Assembly (NCBI GenBank): GCA_030141605.1
Contig: JAQGDQ010002452.1
Coordinates: 1 to 30,935 of the forward strand
Direction of reading: 5' to 3'
DNA from: Tubiluchus corallicola
Taxonomy: Eukaryota > Priapulida > Priapulimorpha > Priapulimorphida > Tubiluchidae
DNA: 30,935 nt
The position numbers and the translations under genes were made by a program. A model generated the notes under the pieces. It was not told the DNA's origin, ran no database searches, and saw only the letters and a program-made list of their open reading frames with translations. Shown piece after piece: positions 9,163-18,561 of this stretch; position 1 is the stretch's first letter, and the number at the start of each line of letters is the position of its first letter.

Positions 9163-11322
9163 TTATCTTCTAATTTCAATTACATCTTTTATTTTTAACA
9201 TTTGATTAATAAGTTTTTTATAACTATTTTTATCATTAATTTTTATTATAAACTTTATATTTACATAATGATTATTATTTATATTTATGTCATAAGAGTT
9301 AACTCCTGTTACAGCTATTTTATTATCGCTGATTAACTTTATTAGCTCCATCAAAATATTTTCCCTGTCTACAACAATTACATTAAATGTAAAAGAGTAT
9401 TTATTTATATACATGTTTTCGGTTTTTTCATCCCACTTTACGCTAATTTCTTTTTCAGGAGAGTTTTTAAACATATTTTGGTAATTTTTACAATCACTTC
9501 GATGTATTACAATACCACTACCACTAGTAACATAGCCTTTTATATCGTCTCCAGGAAGTGGTGTACAACACTTGGCAAATCGAATAACTGTATTTTCTAT
9601 TCCTTCAACTACTATTCCATAATCATTTTTTTTTCTACTTTTTACTTTTAGTTTTTTTTCTACGACATCTTCAAGAGTAATTTCTTTTTCACTATGATAC
9701 ATTTTTTCTACAAAGATATCACCCTTTATTTTACCATCTGCAATTAGGTATAAAAATTCCTTTATATCCTTTATCTTATGCTTTTCTATATAGTTTTTAA
9801 CAATTTGATCTTCTGCAAAATCTTTATATATTTTTCCGAACTTTGAAATATGTTTTTCTATTATTTCTTGACCCTCTTTTACATTGTCATCATATTTTGC
9901 GTCTTTTAGCCATTTTTTTATTTTTGACTTAGCACTTTGAGTAGCGACAATACCCAGCCAGTCACTTCCTGGACCTTTTGCTGATTTTGAGGTTATTATT
10001 TCAACTTTATCTCCATTTTTAAGTTTATAGTCTAGTGTAACTATTCTTTCATTAACCTTAGACCCGATACATTTATACCCTATTTGAGTGTGTATATGAA
10101 AAGCAAAATCAAGTGGAGTAGAACCTAGCTTTAGTTCTATAACATCTCCCTTTGGAGAAAAAGTGAAGACAGTCTCATTAAAGATATCTCCTGTTACTGT
10201 TTTAACAAATTCTTCTGAATCATCAGTGTCGTTTTGCCATTCTAGTATCTTTCTTAGCCATGAGTATACATTATCTGATTTTTTACTATACTTATATTTT
10301 TCCTTGTAGTTCCAATGGGCTGCAACTCCTTCTTCAGCAATAACATTTTGGTCGCTGGTTCTTATTTGTACTTCTATAAATTTACCTTGAGGTCCAACTA
10401 TAGTTGTGTGAATAGATTGATATCCATTTGCTTTAGGAACAGCGATATAATCTTTAAATCTACCAGGTACAGGTTTCCATTTATTATGTAAAATACCTAA
10501 AAGGTTGTAACAGTTTTTTTCACTATCAACTATTACTCTTAGTGCTGTTAGGTCATATAGTTCATCAAAATTTTTATTTTTTTCAACCATTTTTTTATAT
10601 ATACTATAAAAATGTTTTACTCTTCCTGAGACCTTTCCTTCTATATTGTTTTTAACTAATAATTCTTTTAAACCCATTATTACTTTTTCAGTATAAGTTT
10701 CTCTTTCCTTTCGTTTCAGATTTACCTTTTCAACTATGCTTTTATATATTTTAGGGTTTAAATAACTAAATGACAAATCTTCTAGCTCCCATTTTATTTT
10801 TGCCATTCCTATTCTGTGAGCTAAAGGGGCGTATATCTCTAAAGTTTCTTTAGAAATTGTTTCTTGTTTATGAATAGGCATATGTTTTAAGGTCCTCATG
10901 TTATGTAACCTGTCTACTAGCTTTATCACAACGACTCTTATATCCTCTGCCATAGCAACTATCATTTTTCTAACATTTTCATGCTGCTTTTTAGTTCCCT
11001 CAGGCAGTTTCTTTAGTTTTGTTACTCCTAGTATTAGCTTTAAAACTTTTTCTCCAAACAACTTCTTTATAGTTTCTTCAGAAATATCAGTATCTTCAAT
11101 GGTGTCGTGTAGTATTGCTGCAATTATTGTATCTGTATCCATTTTCATATTAATGATGAGTTTTGCTACTTCAACAGGATGGCTTATGTAGCTTTCTCCG
11201 GATTTTCTATACTGTTTTTCATGGTGTTTAGCAGCAATATCATAAGCTGATATGATTTTATCAATATCAACTTCTAAGCTATTTTTTATAATTTCATTCT
11301 TAAGCTGTGTTTTATACCCCAT
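9163..11322 (-). CDS. relA: Bifunctional (p)ppGpp synthetase/hydrolase (RelA/SpoT homologue, Rel)
   Basis: Makes and degrades the stringent-response alarmone (p)ppGpp. 719 residues. The N-terminal hydrolase HD domain is intact (SHPVEVAK near residue 47, LHDTIEDTD near 71-79, DRLHNMRT), so this is a dual-function enzyme, not a synthetase-only RelA. The synthetase domain shows GRVKHFYSIYKKM, YDLTALRVIV, GRFKDYIAVPKANGYQSIHT and EVQIRT. A TGS domain follows (VFTFSPKGDVIELKLGSTPLDFAFHIH), then an alpha-helical/zinc-finger region with FAKCCTPLPGDDI and a C-terminal ACT domain. ATG 11322 is preferred to the in-frame GTG at 11334 because GTGGAG is the ribosome binding site for the former. It has its own promoter at 11387-11415. 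Confidence 0.96.
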   Translation of the reverse strand: MGYKTQLKNEIIKNSLEVDIDKIISAYDIAAKHHEKQYRKSGESYISHPVEVAKLIINMKMDTDTIIAAILHDTIEDTDISEETIKKLFGEKVLKLILGVTKLKKLPEGTKKQHENVRKMIVAMAEDIRVVVIKLVDRLHNMRTLKHMPIHKQETISKETLEIYAPLAHRIGMAKIKWELEDLSFSYLNPKIYKSIVEKVNLKRKERETYTEKVIMGLKELLVKNNIEGKVSGRVKHFYSIYKKMVEKNKNFDELYDLTALRVIVDSEKNCYNLLGILHNKWKPVPGRFKDYIAVPKANGYQSIHTTIVGPQGKFIEVQIRTSDQNVIAEEGVAAHWNYKEKYKYSKKSDNVYSWLRKILEWQNDTDDSEEFVKTVTGDIFNETVFTFSPKGDVIELKLGSTPLDFAFHIHTQIGYKCIGSKVNERIVTLDYKLKNGDKVEIITSKSAKGPGSDWLGIVATQSAKSKIKKWLKDAKYDDNVKEGQEIIEKHISKFGKIYKDFAEDQIVKNYIEKHKIKDIKEFLYLIADGKIKGDIFVEKMYHSEKEITLEDVVEKKLKVKSRKKNDYGIVVEGIENTVIRFAKCCTPLPGDDIKGYVTSGSGIVIHRSDCKNYQNMFKNSPEKEISVKWDEKTENMYINKYSFTFNVIVVDRENILMELIKLISDNKIAVTGVNSYDININNNHYVNIKFIIKINDKNSYKKLINQMLKIKDVIEIRR

Positions 11323-11386
11323 AACTGTCTCCACTTTGTATATTTAAATATATTTTTAAATAAAAATTCTTTTAATTATGTTATGT

Positions 11387-11415
11387 ATAATATCATAATT
11401 TATAAAACTTTACAA
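11387..11415 (-). promoter_or_regulatory. Promoter for relA-tgt
   Basis: Minus strand: -35 TTGTAA (11415-11410), 17-base spacer, -10 TATTAT (11392-11387), with the expected start about 58 bases before the relA ATG. The same hexamer pair and spacing recur in front of ftsY, which strengthens the call. Confidence 0.6.
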
Positions 11416-11729
11416 TTTTGAAATTTTACTAAAAAATTGTTTTTATGTGATTAAATGTAATGTTTTTATCTGAAGTATAACTCGTAGCATATAGAGTATT
11501 GAAGAAAAATCAGAATAAAAAAATTAACTATATAATACTATTAACTTGAAATGTGTAAATAAAATTCTGTAAGGTTTTGTCTAAAATTAAAAAAATAGAT
11601 TTTTAATTTATAAAAGTCTCTGTAATTTTTTGAATAAATAATTCTTTTTGAACTTAAGCAAATATATTTTAAAAATTTAAATAAAACAATACTTTTATGC
11701 CAAATAATTAAAAAAATATTCCTAATTTG

Positions 11730-11758
11730 TTGCAAATAATTAAAAATGCTAGTATACT
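11730..11758 (+). promoter_or_regulatory. Promoter for the permease-glyA-sfsA operon
   Basis: -35 TTGCAA (11730-11735), 17-base spacer, -10 TATACT (11753-11758). Expected start near 11765, about 45 bases before the permease ATG and upstream of its GGAGGAG ribosome binding site. Confidence 0.65.
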
Positions 11759-11808
11759 AATCTAAGGATATTATATATTTCCATTATCCACAAACTGGAG
11801 GAGTAAAA

Positions 11809-13692
11809 ATGAATTTAAGTAAAGATTTGAAAACGATTGATGTTTACAGTATTGCTTCTGGAGCAATGATTAGCTCAGGAATATTTATTTTACCTTCTCT
11901 TGCCTACTTAGAAGGTGGCCCATCTATTATAATTAGCTATTTCTTAGGAGGGTTATTTGCTCTAATTGGTATACTTGGAGTTATTGAGCTTACAACTGCA
12001 ATGCCAAAAGCAGGTGGAGATTACTTTTTTATAACAAGAGCTCTGGGGCCATTGATTGGTACAGTTTCTGGGATACTTAGTTGGATAGCTATTTCGTTGA
12101 AAACAGCATTTGCTATATATGGAATAGGAGCTTTTATTGCAGATATATTTTTCCAATCATTTGACTTAAGGTTGATACACATAATTTCAATTATAGTAAC
12201 TATATTTTTTGTAATACTTAATTTAAAAGGTGTAGATATTGCTAGTAAATTTGAGACAACAATAGTTATGTTTTTAATCTTTATAATGATAACATACATT
12301 GTGAAAGGTTTGTTTTCTATAGACCTAGATAACTATACACCATTTATACATCATTACTCAGAAGTGATTCCGTTAAAATCAAGGGAAGGGATTTTTGCAA
12401 TATTTACAACAACTGCTTTCATTTTTGTGTCCTTTGGAGGATTATTAAAGGTTGCAACTATTTCTGAAGAAGTAAAAAAACCTAAAAAAAGCGTTCCTGC
12501 TGGTATACTTTTATCAATCACTTCAATAACAATTATATATACACTTATGATTTTTGTTACTGTTGGAAATATAGATGCTGAATCGTTAATAAACTCAAGT
12601 ACTCCTATATCAGATACTGCAAGAAATTTTCTTGGAACCTTTGGTTTTGTTTTGGTAAGTATAGGAGCAATGTTAGCTTTTATTTCTACAGCAAATGCAG
12701 GTATTATGTCTGCTTCGAGATATCCGCTAGCTTTAAGTAGAGACCGTTTAATTCCTCGTAGGTTTAGCTCTGTTGCTAAAAAGCAGCAGACCCCAACTTT
12801 AGCTATTATAGTAACAGGGATTATAATATGTATATCAATGGCCCTTTCAATTGAAAACCTTGCAAAGTATGCTTCAACTGTTATTTTAATGACATACATA
12901 CTTACAAATATATCTATAATTATTATTAGGGAAAGCAATGTAATACACTATAAACCAACATTTAAAGTACCTTTATATCCATTACCTCAGTTAGTATCTA
13001 TAGTTATATTTTCGTTTTTTATTTATAAACTAGGCTATAAATCAATAGAGCTTGCAGGAATTATTATCTTAATAAGCTTAATAGTATACTTTATATATGG
13101 TAGAAAGAGATCTGTAAAAGAATCAGCTCTTTTACATTTAATTCTTAGAATAACTAAAAATATAAACTTAGAGCATACACTAGAAGGTGAACTTAGAGAT
13201 ATTATAAAAGAAAGGGATAATATAAAAACAGATGCTTTTGACAACATTATAAAAGAAGCACTAATATTAGATATAGATAAAAGGGTTAGCTTAGATGAGC
13301 TTTTCAAATTAGAGGCTGAGAGTATTTCAGAAAACTTAGGAGTTCCAGAGGATACTTTAATTAAATTGTTTCACGAAAGAGAAAAAGAAAGTACAACGGC
13401 TGTAACTGACTTCACAGCTATTCCTCATATTATTTTAGATAAAAAGAACCTTTTTTATATGGTAGTTGTAAGATGTAAGGAAGGGATAGAGTTTTGTGAA
13501 GAAAGGAAAAATATAAAAGCTATATTTCTTTTTATAAGTAGTAAAAACTTAATAAAAACACATTTAAAAACTCTTGCGTCTATAGCTTCGTTAACTAGAG
13601 AAGAAGATTTTGAAAAAAGATGGCTTGAGGCAAAAAATGAAAACTATATTAGAGATATGATACTTCTTAGCGAAAGAAAAAGGTATGATTAA
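11809..13692 (+). CDS. APC-family amino-acid permease with C-terminal PTS EIIA-like domain
   Basis: Inner-membrane transporter, probably for amino acids, fused to a cytoplasmic regulatory domain. Residues 1 to about 430 are a twelve-helix APC-superfamily permease: [13 protein letters not shown], the [21 protein letters not shown] block, [23 protein letters not shown] (motif of the family), and [20 protein letters not shown]. After a charged linker, residues about 460-620 resemble the PTS_EIIA type-2 (fructose/Ntr) fold: [17 protein letters not shown] with His540 at the position of the phosphorylated His of EIIA (usual signature AIPH). Substrate is not determinable; the overlap-close glyA (13 bases) makes serine or glycine plausible. 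EIIA-Ntr-like tails on APC carriers occur in other bacteria, but what phosphorylates this one is unknown. Confidence 0.85.
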   Translation: MNLSKDLKTIDVYSIASGAMISSGIFILPSLAYLEGGPSIIISYFLGGLFALIGILGVIELTTAMPKAGGDYFFITRALGPLIGTVSGILSWIAISLKTAFAIYGIGAFIADIFFQSFDLRLIHIISIIVTIFFVILNLKGVDIASKFETTIVMFLIFIMITYIVKGLFSIDLDNYTPFIHHYSEVIPLKSREGIFAIFTTTAFIFVSFGGLLKVATISEEVKKPKKSVPAGILLSITSITIIYTLMIFVTVGNIDAESLINSSTPISDTARNFLGTFGFVLVSIGAMLAFISTANAGIMSASRYPLALSRDRLIPRRFSSVAKKQQTPTLAIIVTGIIICISMALSIENLAKYASTVILMTYILTNISIIIIRESNVIHYKPTFKVPLYPLPQLVSIVIFSFFIYKLGYKSIELAGIIILISLIVYFIYGRKRSVKESALLHLILRITKNINLEHTLEGELRDIIKERDNIKTDAFDNIIKEALILDIDKRVSLDELFKLEAESISENLGVPEDTLIKLFHEREKESTTAVTDFTAIPHIILDKKNLFYMVVVRCKEGIEFCEERKNIKAIFLFISSKNLIKTHLKTLASIASLTREEDFEKRWLEAKNENYIRDMILLSERKRYD

Positions 13693-13705
13693 AATAGGAG
13701 GGGAG

Positions 13706-14950
13706 ATGAACTTAGATAATATAAAGAATGTGGATGCAGAAATATATGGGGAAATATTAAATGAGAAAAATAGACAAGAAGAGGGTATAGAATTAATTGC
13801 ATCTGAGAATTTTGTATCAAAGGCAATTCTTGAAGCAGCAGGGAGTGTATTGACAAATAAATATGCAGAAGGATATCCTAATAAAAGATATTATGGAGGG
13901 TGTAAGTATGTTGATGCTGTAGAAAATATAGCTATAGATAGGTTAAAAGAAATATTTAAATGTAAGTATGCAAATGTTCAACCTCACTCAGGTTCACAAG
14001 CAAACTATGCTGTATATACTTCTCTGATAAGACCAGGGGATACGATTATGGGGATGAAGCTTGACCAAGGAGGGCATTTAACACATGGATTAAGTGTAAA
14101 TTTTTCTGGGAAATTATATAATGTTGTTTCATATGGCGTGAATAAAGAAGACGAAAAGATAGATTTCAATGAAGTAAGGGAAATAGCACTAAAAAGTAGG
14201 CCTAAAATTATTATTGCAGGTGCTAGTGCGTACTCAAGAACTATTGACTTTGAAAAATTTAGAAAGATATCTGATGAAGTAGGAGCGTATTTATTTGTTG
14301 ATATGGCTCATATTGCAGGTTTAGTTGCTGCCGGACTACATCCTAGCCCGTTTCCACATGCTCATGTAGTAACTAGTACAACCCATAAAACCTTAAGAGG
14401 ACCTAGGGGAGGGGTAATACTTGCTAATGATGAAGAGGTTGCTAAAAAGGTAAACAAGGCTATATTTCCTGGATCACAAGGAGGGCCATTAATGCATATA
14501 ATTGCAGCAAAAGCCATTGCTTTTAAAGAGGTTCTTTCTAAAGACTTTGTAATATATCAAAAGCAAGTGATAAAAAATGCCAAAACATTAGCTAAATCAC
14601 TGGAAGATGATGGACTTAGAATAGTTAGTGGAGGAACAGATAATCATTTACTACTAGTTGACTTAACCTCAAAAAACATAACAGGAAAAGTAGCTGAGAA
14701 ATCTCTTGAAAATGTGAAGATAACAGTAAATAAAAATACTATTCCATTTGATAAAGAAAGTCCATTTATAACAAGTGGAATCAGACTAGGAACTCCTGCA
14801 GTGACAACTAGAGGTATGAAGGAATTTGAAATGATGAAAATTGCTAAATTAATTATAGAAACAATAGACAATATAGATAGCGAAAAAAAATTAAAGGAGA
14901 TAAAACAAGAAGTTACTAATTTAACAAAAAAATTTCCATTATATGGATAA
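13706..14950 (+). CDS. glyA: Serine hydroxymethyltransferase
   Basis: PLP enzyme interconverting serine and glycine with transfer of a one-carbon unit to tetrahydrofolate. 414 residues, the normal bacterial length. Visible: [71 protein letters not shown] and [13 protein letters not shown] with the PLP lysine near residue 228, and [10 protein letters not shown] toward the C-terminus. The start is ATG 13706 ([15 protein letters not shown]) because AGGAGGGG lies directly upstream; an in-frame ATG at 13685 overlaps the permease end and would place the Shine-Dalgarno inside the gene. Second gene of the permease operon; its product uses amino acids that the permease might import. Confidence 0.98.
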   Translation: MNLDNIKNVDAEIYGEILNEKNRQEEGIELIASENFVSKAILEAAGSVLTNKYAEGYPNKRYYGGCKYVDAVENIAIDRLKEIFKCKYANVQPHSGSQANYAVYTSLIRPGDTIMGMKLDQGGHLTHGLSVNFSGKLYNVVSYGVNKEDEKIDFNEVREIALKSRPKIIIAGASAYSRTIDFEKFRKISDEVGAYLFVDMAHIAGLVAAGLHPSPFPHAHVVTSTTHKTLRGPRGGVILANDEEVAKKVNKAIFPGSQGGPLMHIIAAKAIAFKEVLSKDFVIYQKQVIKNAKTLAKSLEDDGLRIVSGGTDNHLLLVDLTSKNITGKVAEKSLENVKITVNKNTIPFDKESPFITSGIRLGTPAVTTRGMKEFEMMKIAKLIIETIDNIDSEKKLKEIKQEVTNLTKKFPLYG

Positions 14951-14963
14951 ATAAGGAAATACT

Positions 14964-15668
14964 ATGAAAAAACTAATTGAAATAAAAATAGATGAAGTTG
15001 GTACTTTTCTTGAGAGGCCAAACAGGTTTATAAGTAAAGTAAAATTAAAAAATGGTAATGTAGAGCTAGTACATGTACATGATTCAGGGAGAATTAAAGA
15101 ATTACTATATGAGGGAAATAAAGTTTTTATTAAGCAAAATATAAAGAAAACTAGGAAAACTAAATGGGACCTAATAGGAGCTAGAGCTGAAGATGGAGAA
15201 ATAATACTTCTTAATTCTGCATATCATAGGAGAATAGCTGATAAGATTTTTAATGATTTTTTAATTAGCCCTTTTGGAAAGGTAGATTCTATAAAGGCAG
15301 AAGTAAAATATAAGAATAGTAGACTTGACTATTTAGTTGAAAAACCTAATGAAAAAATATGGGTTGAAACAAAAGGAGTTTCTCTTAGTGTGGAAAAATT
15401 GGCTATGTTTCCAGATGCACCAACTATAAGGGGTCAAAAACATTTGAAAGAGCTCATTGAATTGAAAAAAAGAGGAGAAAGAGCAGCTGTAGTATTCTTG
15501 GTATTTAGAGATTCCAATAAATTTAGGCCTAAATGGGAAACAGATATTAAGTTTTCTGAATTATTTTATGAGGCTATAGATAAAGGAGTTGAAGTATATC
15601 CTATCCAGTTATATTATGATGGTCAATACATATATTATAAAAAGATAATAGATATTGAGTTTAATTAA
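14964..15668 (+). CDS. sfsA: SfsA family protein (sugar fermentation stimulation homologue)
   Basis: The 234 residues match SfsA from end to end: GTFLERPNRFISKVKL, HVHDSGRIKELL, LIGARAEDGEIILLN, then the PD-(D/E)xK nuclease-like core with RLDYLVEK and WVETKGVSL (D, E, K in the usual spacing), FPDAPTIRGQKHLKEL, and AAVVFLVFRD. E. coli SfsA was named for effects on maltose use and binds DNA; the nuclease-like fold suggests nucleic-acid action, but a biochemical role is not settled. It lies 13 bases after glyA with AAGGAAA upstream. Not known to be functionally linked to its operon neighbours. Confidence 0.94.
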   Translation: MKKLIEIKIDEVGTFLERPNRFISKVKLKNGNVELVHVHDSGRIKELLYEGNKVFIKQNIKKTRKTKWDLIGARAEDGEIILLNSAYHRRIADKIFNDFLISPFGKVDSIKAEVKYKNSRLDYLVEKPNEKIWVETKGVSLSVEKLAMFPDAPTIRGQKHLKELIELKKRGERAAVVFLVFRDSNKFRPKWETDIKFSELFYEAIDKGVEVYPIQLYYDGQYIYYKKIIDIEFN

Positions 15669-15679
15669 GGAGATTAATG

Positions 15680-16270
15680 ATGTCATTACTAAAATTGGTT
15701 GGAACAATAGTTATTGGAGCTCTAGGGGTTGAATATTATAAAAAACATAAAGTTGATATTTTAAAAAAAGGAAATAAGCTCAAAAATGATTTAATGGAAA
15801 AGTATGGAGAAGACAAGAATAAAATACTACAGGATGTAAAACATAAGATTGAAAATATTTTTGGGGAAGGAAAAAATAAAAGATCTATTGAAAACTTAGA
15901 TGAAGATATACAAAAAGCGATGAATAAAATAGTTCTTATTGAAGACAAAGAAAATTTCTTAAAAGCTATATTCGCAATGGGAATATCTGCTGCAAATAGT
16001 GATGGTAATTTTGAAGATAAGGAAAAAGAAGAGCTAGAAGAATTTTTTAGAGCTGTTAGTAAGGATGTAAACCTATCGATTTTAATTGATATAGAAAAAT
16101 TTTATAAAAACCCGCCTTCTTTTGATGAGGCAATTGTATATGTAAAAGATGTGGAAAAAGAAAATTTATGGATTATAACAACAATAATAAAATCTATTTT
16201 AGTATCAAATGGCAATATAAGTGAAAGGGAAAGAGAATTTATCAACCTTTGGGAAAGTCATATTATGTAA
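15680..16270 (+). CDS. TerB-like domain protein with N-terminal hydrophobic anchor
   Basis: The 196 residues begin with a short hydrophobic segment (LVGTIVIGALGVEYY), then a basic/charged helical stretch, then a C-terminal all-helical domain resembling the TerB/DUF533 fold: FLKAIFAMGISAANSDGNFEDKEKEELEEFF, where the acidic SDGNxxDxE cluster is the usual metal-binding signature of TerB-like proteins, and a second half ILVSNGNISEREREFINLW repeats the pattern. TerB domains occur in tellurite-resistance and general stress systems, often at membranes. Function here is unknown. Last gene of the permease-glyA-sfsA operon, 11 bases after sfsA and directly followed by a terminator. ATG 15680 has better spacing to GGAG than ATG 15677; the choice changes one residue. 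Confidence 0.65.
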   Translation: MSLLKLVGTIVIGALGVEYYKKHKVDILKKGNKLKNDLMEKYGEDKNKILQDVKHKIENIFGEGKNKRSIENLDEDIQKAMNKIVLIEDKENFLKAIFAMGISAANSDGNFEDKEKEELEEFFRAVSKDVNLSILIDIEKFYKNPPSFDEAIVYVKDVEKENLWIITTIIKSILVSNGNISEREREFINLWESHIM

Positions 16271-16294
16271 AGTAGGATAAGCCTACTTTTTTTC
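16271..16294 (+). terminator. Intrinsic terminator after the permease-glyA-sfsA-terB-like operon
   Basis: Stem AGTAGG (16271-16276) / CCTACT (16282-16287) with loop ATAAG, followed by a run of T. It begins directly after the stop codon. Its stem core matches that of the terminator after telA. Confidence 0.9.
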
Positions 16295-16331
16295 TTATTA
16301 TTTGCTATTATTTGTAGTAAAGTATGATATC

Positions 16332-16360
16332 TTGTAAATCATGTGAAAATATGTTATTAT
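16332..16360 (+). promoter_or_regulatory. Promoter for ftsY-pta-ackA
   Basis: -35 TTGTAA (16332-16337), 17-base spacer, -10 TATTAT (16355-16360). Expected start near 16367, only about 18 bases before the ftsY GTG, so the 5' leader is little more than the GGAGGAG ribosome binding site. Confidence 0.65.
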
Positions 16361-16384
16361 TTTTGATATATGGAGGAGCTGCTT

Positions 16385-17494
16385 GTGGCATTTAATATAT
16401 TTAAAAGAAAGAAAAAAAATGATGAGCTTGAAAAAGAGAATAGCCTCTCTTCAAGTGAAGTAAAAAAAGAAGAGACTGAAACTGAAAATGAGGCAGCTAG
16501 TTGCAATAAAAATATGAACGCTGAGGAAGTAGAGAAAGTAAATAAAGAAGAAAACGAAATAATACTTGAAAATATAAAAAATCAACCTTTTGTTTTTTCC
16601 TTGAGAGAGAAACTTAGTAAAAATAGACAAGGATTTTTTGGTAATATTAAGAATTTTTTTACAGGAAAAACAGTAATAGATGATGAACTTTTTGAAGAAC
16701 TTGAGGAAATACTTATACAATCAGATATAGGTATGGACATAACAATTAAAATAATAGAAAACTTAGAAAAAGAAGTGAAAAAAAGAAAGATAAAAGATGC
16801 TGACGAAGTGTATAAAGTTTTAAAAGAAGTAATGAGAGGGTTTTTAGTTGAGGAAAATAATGATTTAAAAGTAGGTGATCCAAATCTTAATGTAGTTCTT
16901 ATAGTTGGAGTAAATGGTGCTGGAAAGACTACAACTATTGGTAAAATTGCATCAAAATTAAGTAAACAGGGAAAAAAAGTACTAATAGGAGCAGCAGATA
17001 CTTTTAGAGCTGCTGCAATAGAGCAACTTGAGGAGTGGGCAAACAGGTCTCAAAGTGATATAATAAAACATTCTCATGGAAGTGATCCAGGAGCTGTAGT
17101 CTTTGACACATTACAAGCTGCCAAAAACAGAAATTATGATGTAGCTATTATTGACACAGCTGGAAGACTACATAACAAAACAAATTTAATGAAAGAGTTA
17201 TCTAAAATAAATAAAATAATAAAAAATCATTTAAATGGGAAGTCATATGAATCTATTCTTGTTATAGACGGGACTACTGGACAAAATGGACTGACTCAAG
17301 CAACAGTCTTTGACGAAGTAACTGAGTTATCAGGTTTCATAGTAACAAAACTAGATGGTACCTATAAAGGTGGTATTTTATTCTCTGTTTCTGAAAAAAT
17401 AAAAAAACCTATTAAGTACATTGGTGTAGGAGAAAATGTAGATGATTTAAGAGAATTTGATGCTGAAGAATATATAGATGCTATTTTTAGTTAA
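16385..17494 (+). CDS. ftsY: Signal recognition particle receptor FtsY
   Basis: Receptor for the SRP; docks ribosome-nascent-chain complexes at the inner membrane for co-translational insertion. 369 residues. An N-terminal acidic, lysine-rich low-complexity region (about 1-80), then the N domain four-helix bundle and the SRP GTPase G domain: G1 VGVNGAGKTTTIGKIA, DTFRAAAIEQLEEW, G3 DTAGRLHNKTNLM, G4 TKLDGTYKGG, and the closing GVGENVDDLREFDAEEYI. The start is GTG 16385 (MAFNIFKRKKK) because GGAGGAG ends six bases before it; the in-frame ATG at 16370 overlaps that site and practically coincides with the predicted transcript start. pta follows after 27 bases. Confidence 0.97.
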   Translation: MAFNIFKRKKKNDELEKENSLSSSEVKKEETETENEAASCNKNMNAEEVEKVNKEENEIILENIKNQPFVFSLREKLSKNRQGFFGNIKNFFTGKTVIDDELFEELEEILIQSDIGMDITIKIIENLEKEVKKRKIKDADEVYKVLKEVMRGFLVEENNDLKVGDPNLNVVLIVGVNGAGKTTTIGKIASKLSKQGKKVLIGAADTFRAAAIEQLEEWANRSQSDIIKHSHGSDPGAVVFDTLQAAKNRNYDVAIIDTAGRLHNKTNLMKELSKINKIIKNHLNGKSYESILVIDGTTGQNGLTQATVFDEVTELSGFIVTKLDGTYKGGILFSVSEKIKKPIKYIGVGENVDDLREFDAEEYIDAIFS

Positions 17495-17521
17495 AATATA
17501 ATAAAAATGGAGGATTGATTA

Positions 17522-18520
17522 ATGAATTTTATGCAAAAGATTATAAGTAAAGCTCAACGTGATGTTAAAACTATAGTTCTTCCTGAAGCTAAAGATGAAA
17601 GGATAATAAGAGCAGCTGAAAAAATTGTAAATGAAAAAATTGCAAAAGTTATATTGATTGGAAATGTTAGCAGTGTCAAAGAAGATGCAACTAAATATGG
17701 AGTTAGCTTAGATAATGTTGAAATAATAGATCCAAAGACATATGAAAACTTAGAGGAGTTTGTAAGTACTTATGTTGAATTAAGATCTAAAAAAGGGATT
17801 ACCTATGAAGAAGCGAAGAAGGTGATGACTGAAAATGAAAGGTTTTTTGGAGCAATGCTTGTAAAAAAAGGAATTGCTCATGGAATGGTATCAGGTTCTC
17901 TTACACCAACTGCAGATACATTAAGAGCTGCTCTAAGAATAATAGGCCTAAAAAAAGGAATAAACACCCTTTCTTCAACAATGTTACTTGAAACAAATAG
18001 TGATTACGGAGATAACGGAGTTTTACTATTTGGAGACTGTGCAGTTTTGCCAGAGCCAACATCTGAGCAGCTTGCTGATATAGCAATAGCATCAGCAGAA
18101 AATGCAAAGTCATTAATAAACATAGAAAAACCAAAAGTAGCTCTTTTATCTTTTTCGACAAAAGGGAGTGCAGATCATCCGAGTGTAGATATTGTGAGAA
18201 AAGCTGTGGAAATATTAAATGCCAAAACTCTTGATTTTGATGTAGATGGAGAGATGCAATCTGATGCTGCAATTGTGGAGGCTGTTGGAAAGAAAAAAGC
18301 TCCAAATTCTAGTGTTGCAGGAAAAGCAAATGTCTTAGTTTTTCCTAACTTAGCATCTGGAAATATTGGATATAAACTTGTTCAGAGGTTTGCAAAAGCT
18401 AAAGCTATAGGTCCGGTTTTACAAGGTATAAATGCCCCTATAAATGACTTATCAAGAGGGTGTAGTGTAGATGATATAGCGAATTTAACTGCAATAACTG
18501 CTGTTCAATCTCAAGGTTAA
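17522..18520 (+). CDS. pta: Phosphate acetyltransferase
   Basis: Converts acetyl-CoA and phosphate to acetyl phosphate, the first step of the ATP-yielding acetate pathway. 332 residues, the short single-domain form. Visible: KTIVLPEAKDERIIRAAEKI, KGIAHGMVSGSLTPTADTLRAALRIIG, GDCAVLPEPTSEQLADIAIASA, SFSTKGSADHPSVDIVRKA, FDVDGEMQSDAA, NVLVFPNLASGNIGYKLVQRFA, and GPVLQGINAPINDLSRGCSVDDI. Ribosome binding site GGAGG 9 bases upstream of the ATG. Paired with ackA downstream, as is common in fermenters. Confidence 0.98.
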   Translation: MNFMQKIISKAQRDVKTIVLPEAKDERIIRAAEKIVNEKIAKVILIGNVSSVKEDATKYGVSLDNVEIIDPKTYENLEEFVSTYVELRSKKGITYEEAKKVMTENERFFGAMLVKKGIAHGMVSGSLTPTADTLRAALRIIGLKKGINTLSSTMLLETNSDYGDNGVLLFGDCAVLPEPTSEQLADIAIASAENAKSLINIEKPKVALLSFSTKGSADHPSVDIVRKAVEILNAKTLDFDVDGEMQSDAAIVEAVGKKKAPNSSVAGKANVLVFPNLASGNIGYKLVQRFAKAKAIGPVLQGINAPINDLSRGCSVDDIANLTAITAVQSQG

Positions 18521-18561
18521 CAAGGTTAAGTAGATAAAATCATATAAGGAGGTTTTTCTAA

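Larger units (their letters stand above)
11335..11808. other. 474-base divergent intergenic region
   Basis: Strongly AT-rich DNA between the divergently transcribed relA and permease genes. It holds one promoter for each side (11387-11415 minus, 11730-11758 plus). The middle, roughly 11420-11725, has no RNA gene, conserved hairpin or protein with a ribosome binding site that I can recognise. A 64-codon open frame on the minus strand (11541-11735) lacks a Shine-Dalgarno and overlaps the permease promoter, so I do not call it. Confidence 0.6.

Noticed and set aside
11541-11735. 64-codon open frame on the minus strand in the relA-permease gap
   Set aside because: No ribosome binding site, composition of random AT-rich DNA, and it overlaps the -35 of the permease promoter.
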